Origin: CBDCNP01 sp965222425
Lineage (GTDB): Bacteria > Acidobacteriota > Vicinamibacteria > Marinacidobacterales > DATDRI01
Assembly (NCBI GenBank): GCA_965222425.1
Contig: CBDCTW010000001.1
Coordinates: 62,001-126,000, forward strand
Direction: 5' to 3'
Length of the DNA: 64,000 bases
This document shows positions 63,608 through 64,000 of the stretch, piece after piece. The position numbers and the translations under genes are program-made. Position 1 is the stretch's first letter. Each line of letters starts with the position of its first letter. The notes below the pieces were generated by a model. It did no database searches. It saw only the letters and a list, made by a program, of their open reading frames with translations, and had not been told where the DNA came from.

Positions 63608-63949
63608 TTAGCCGGTCCCCGGAAGCTCATCGACTTTGGCGGCCAGGATGAAGTCGCTTTCCGTCAAGCCATCGATCTTGTGGGTCCATATAGTGAGCTT
63701 GACCCTACCCCAGGCCAGAAAGATATCGGGGTGGTGCCCCTGGACCTCGGCCAGCTTCCCTACTTGGTTCGTAAAGGCGAGGGCCTCCCGGAAGTCCTTG
63801 AACGAGAACACTTTCTCTAGGTGATGTTGGTCGACGGTCCGCCAGGCGCCACCGAGCTTTTCCTCGAGCTCTCTTAACTCATCGCCTTGGACCGGGGGCA
63901 CGCTGCCGCGGCAGGGGACACACTCCATCTTCGCTAGCTCGTTTGCCAA
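63608..63949 (-). CDS. phhB: Pterin-4a-carbinolamine dehydratase
   Basis: 113 residues from TTG 63949, chosen because AAGGAGGG lies seven bases upstream and the family N-terminus (ANELAKMECVPCRGSVPPV) then fits; ATG 63928 is the alternative. The active-site region reads FTNQVGKLAEVQGHHPDIFLAWGRVKL, with the catalytic His pair and the conserved W. The enzyme dehydrates 4a-hydroxytetrahydrobiopterin, usually to recycle the cofactor of phenylalanine hydroxylase, and can act as a dimerisation cofactor. No hydroxylase gene is visible here. Confidence 0.9.
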   Translation of the reverse strand: MANELAKMECVPCRGSVPPVQGDELRELEEKLGGAWRTVDQHHLEKVFSFKDFREALAFTNQVGKLAEVQGHHPDIFLAWGRVKLTIWTHKIDGLTESDFILAAKVDELPGTG

Positions 63950-64000
63950 TGCTAGGCCCTCCTTGTTCGAAATGTGGCAAATATTTTTTATAACACGCAA

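Noticed and set aside
1..64000. tRNA or rRNA genes
   Set aside because: I looked for T-loop (GGTTCGAATCC-like) and rRNA signatures on both strands and saw none that folded. A covariance-model search would be decisive.

Overview
The window comes from a bacterium with moderately high GC content. It is most likely a member of the Acidobacteriota. The placement is inferred from TonB receptors with a carboxypeptidase-like N-terminus and the plug signature LPLNGRD, TolB-propeller and kinase tails ending in VLNWFEELKRLVPTN or SDIMMVENFR, a three-domain propeller/amidohydrolase/cyclophilin protein, and many M20, M23 and M55 peptidases. No rRNA or tRNA gene was seen, so the lineage is not proven.

Layout. 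1-3115: the 3' end of a TonB receptor, then a PilZ-like gene destroyed by an IS256-family element. 3195-5745: a minus-strand block with a peroxiredoxin whose peroxidatic cysteine codon is UGA and is followed by a bacterial SECIS-like hairpin (a probable selenoprotein), a class V PLP enzyme, and a secreted three-BON-domain protein. 5941-17445: mainly peptide and amino-acid turnover, with an M55 D-aminopeptidase, an M23 gene broken by a second IS256-family element, a class III aminotransferase pseudogene, M20 hydrolases, a P1 peptidase coupled to a sodium symporter, and an enoyl-CoA hydratase. 17993-19944: a DUF4212/acetate-type symporter pair. 20011-21111: a graveyard of kinase, PIN, IS256 and IS3 fragments. 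21298-29040: a SWIM/SNF2 helicase, a sialidase-TlpA fusion and the three-domain propeller protein. 29224-30570: a DpgC-like oxygenase with one nonsense codon. 30616-37374: AddAB recombination nucleases. 37497-42654: a membrane-anchored protein, a tandem hairpin array, a TPR protein, receptor and propeller remnants, a UbiG-like methyltransferase and a MazEF-type module. 42792-50831: an MscS gene split by IS21, a symporter gene split by a second copy of the first IS256 element, and a damaged methyltransferase. 50914-58006: a DUF547 lipoprotein, a class A beta-lactamase-like protein (frameshifted), GspA-GspB, an M20 peptidase, a double TonB_C protein and a small membrane protein. 58020-63949: HNH and CDF remnants, a zinc-ribbon gene split by IS3, a thioesterase, a GAF protein, an aldo/keto reductase stump and pterin-4a-carbinolamine dehydratase.

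Two themes stand out. The first is the UGA-containing peroxiredoxin with its hairpin. The second is heavy gene decay: four full-length IS elements each sit inside a gene, three of them with recognisable target duplications, and roughly fifteen genes carry frameshifts or in-frame stops. Several of the frameshifts lie in homopolymers, so part of this damage could be consensus error rather than biology. The IS insertions with target duplications cannot be explained that way.
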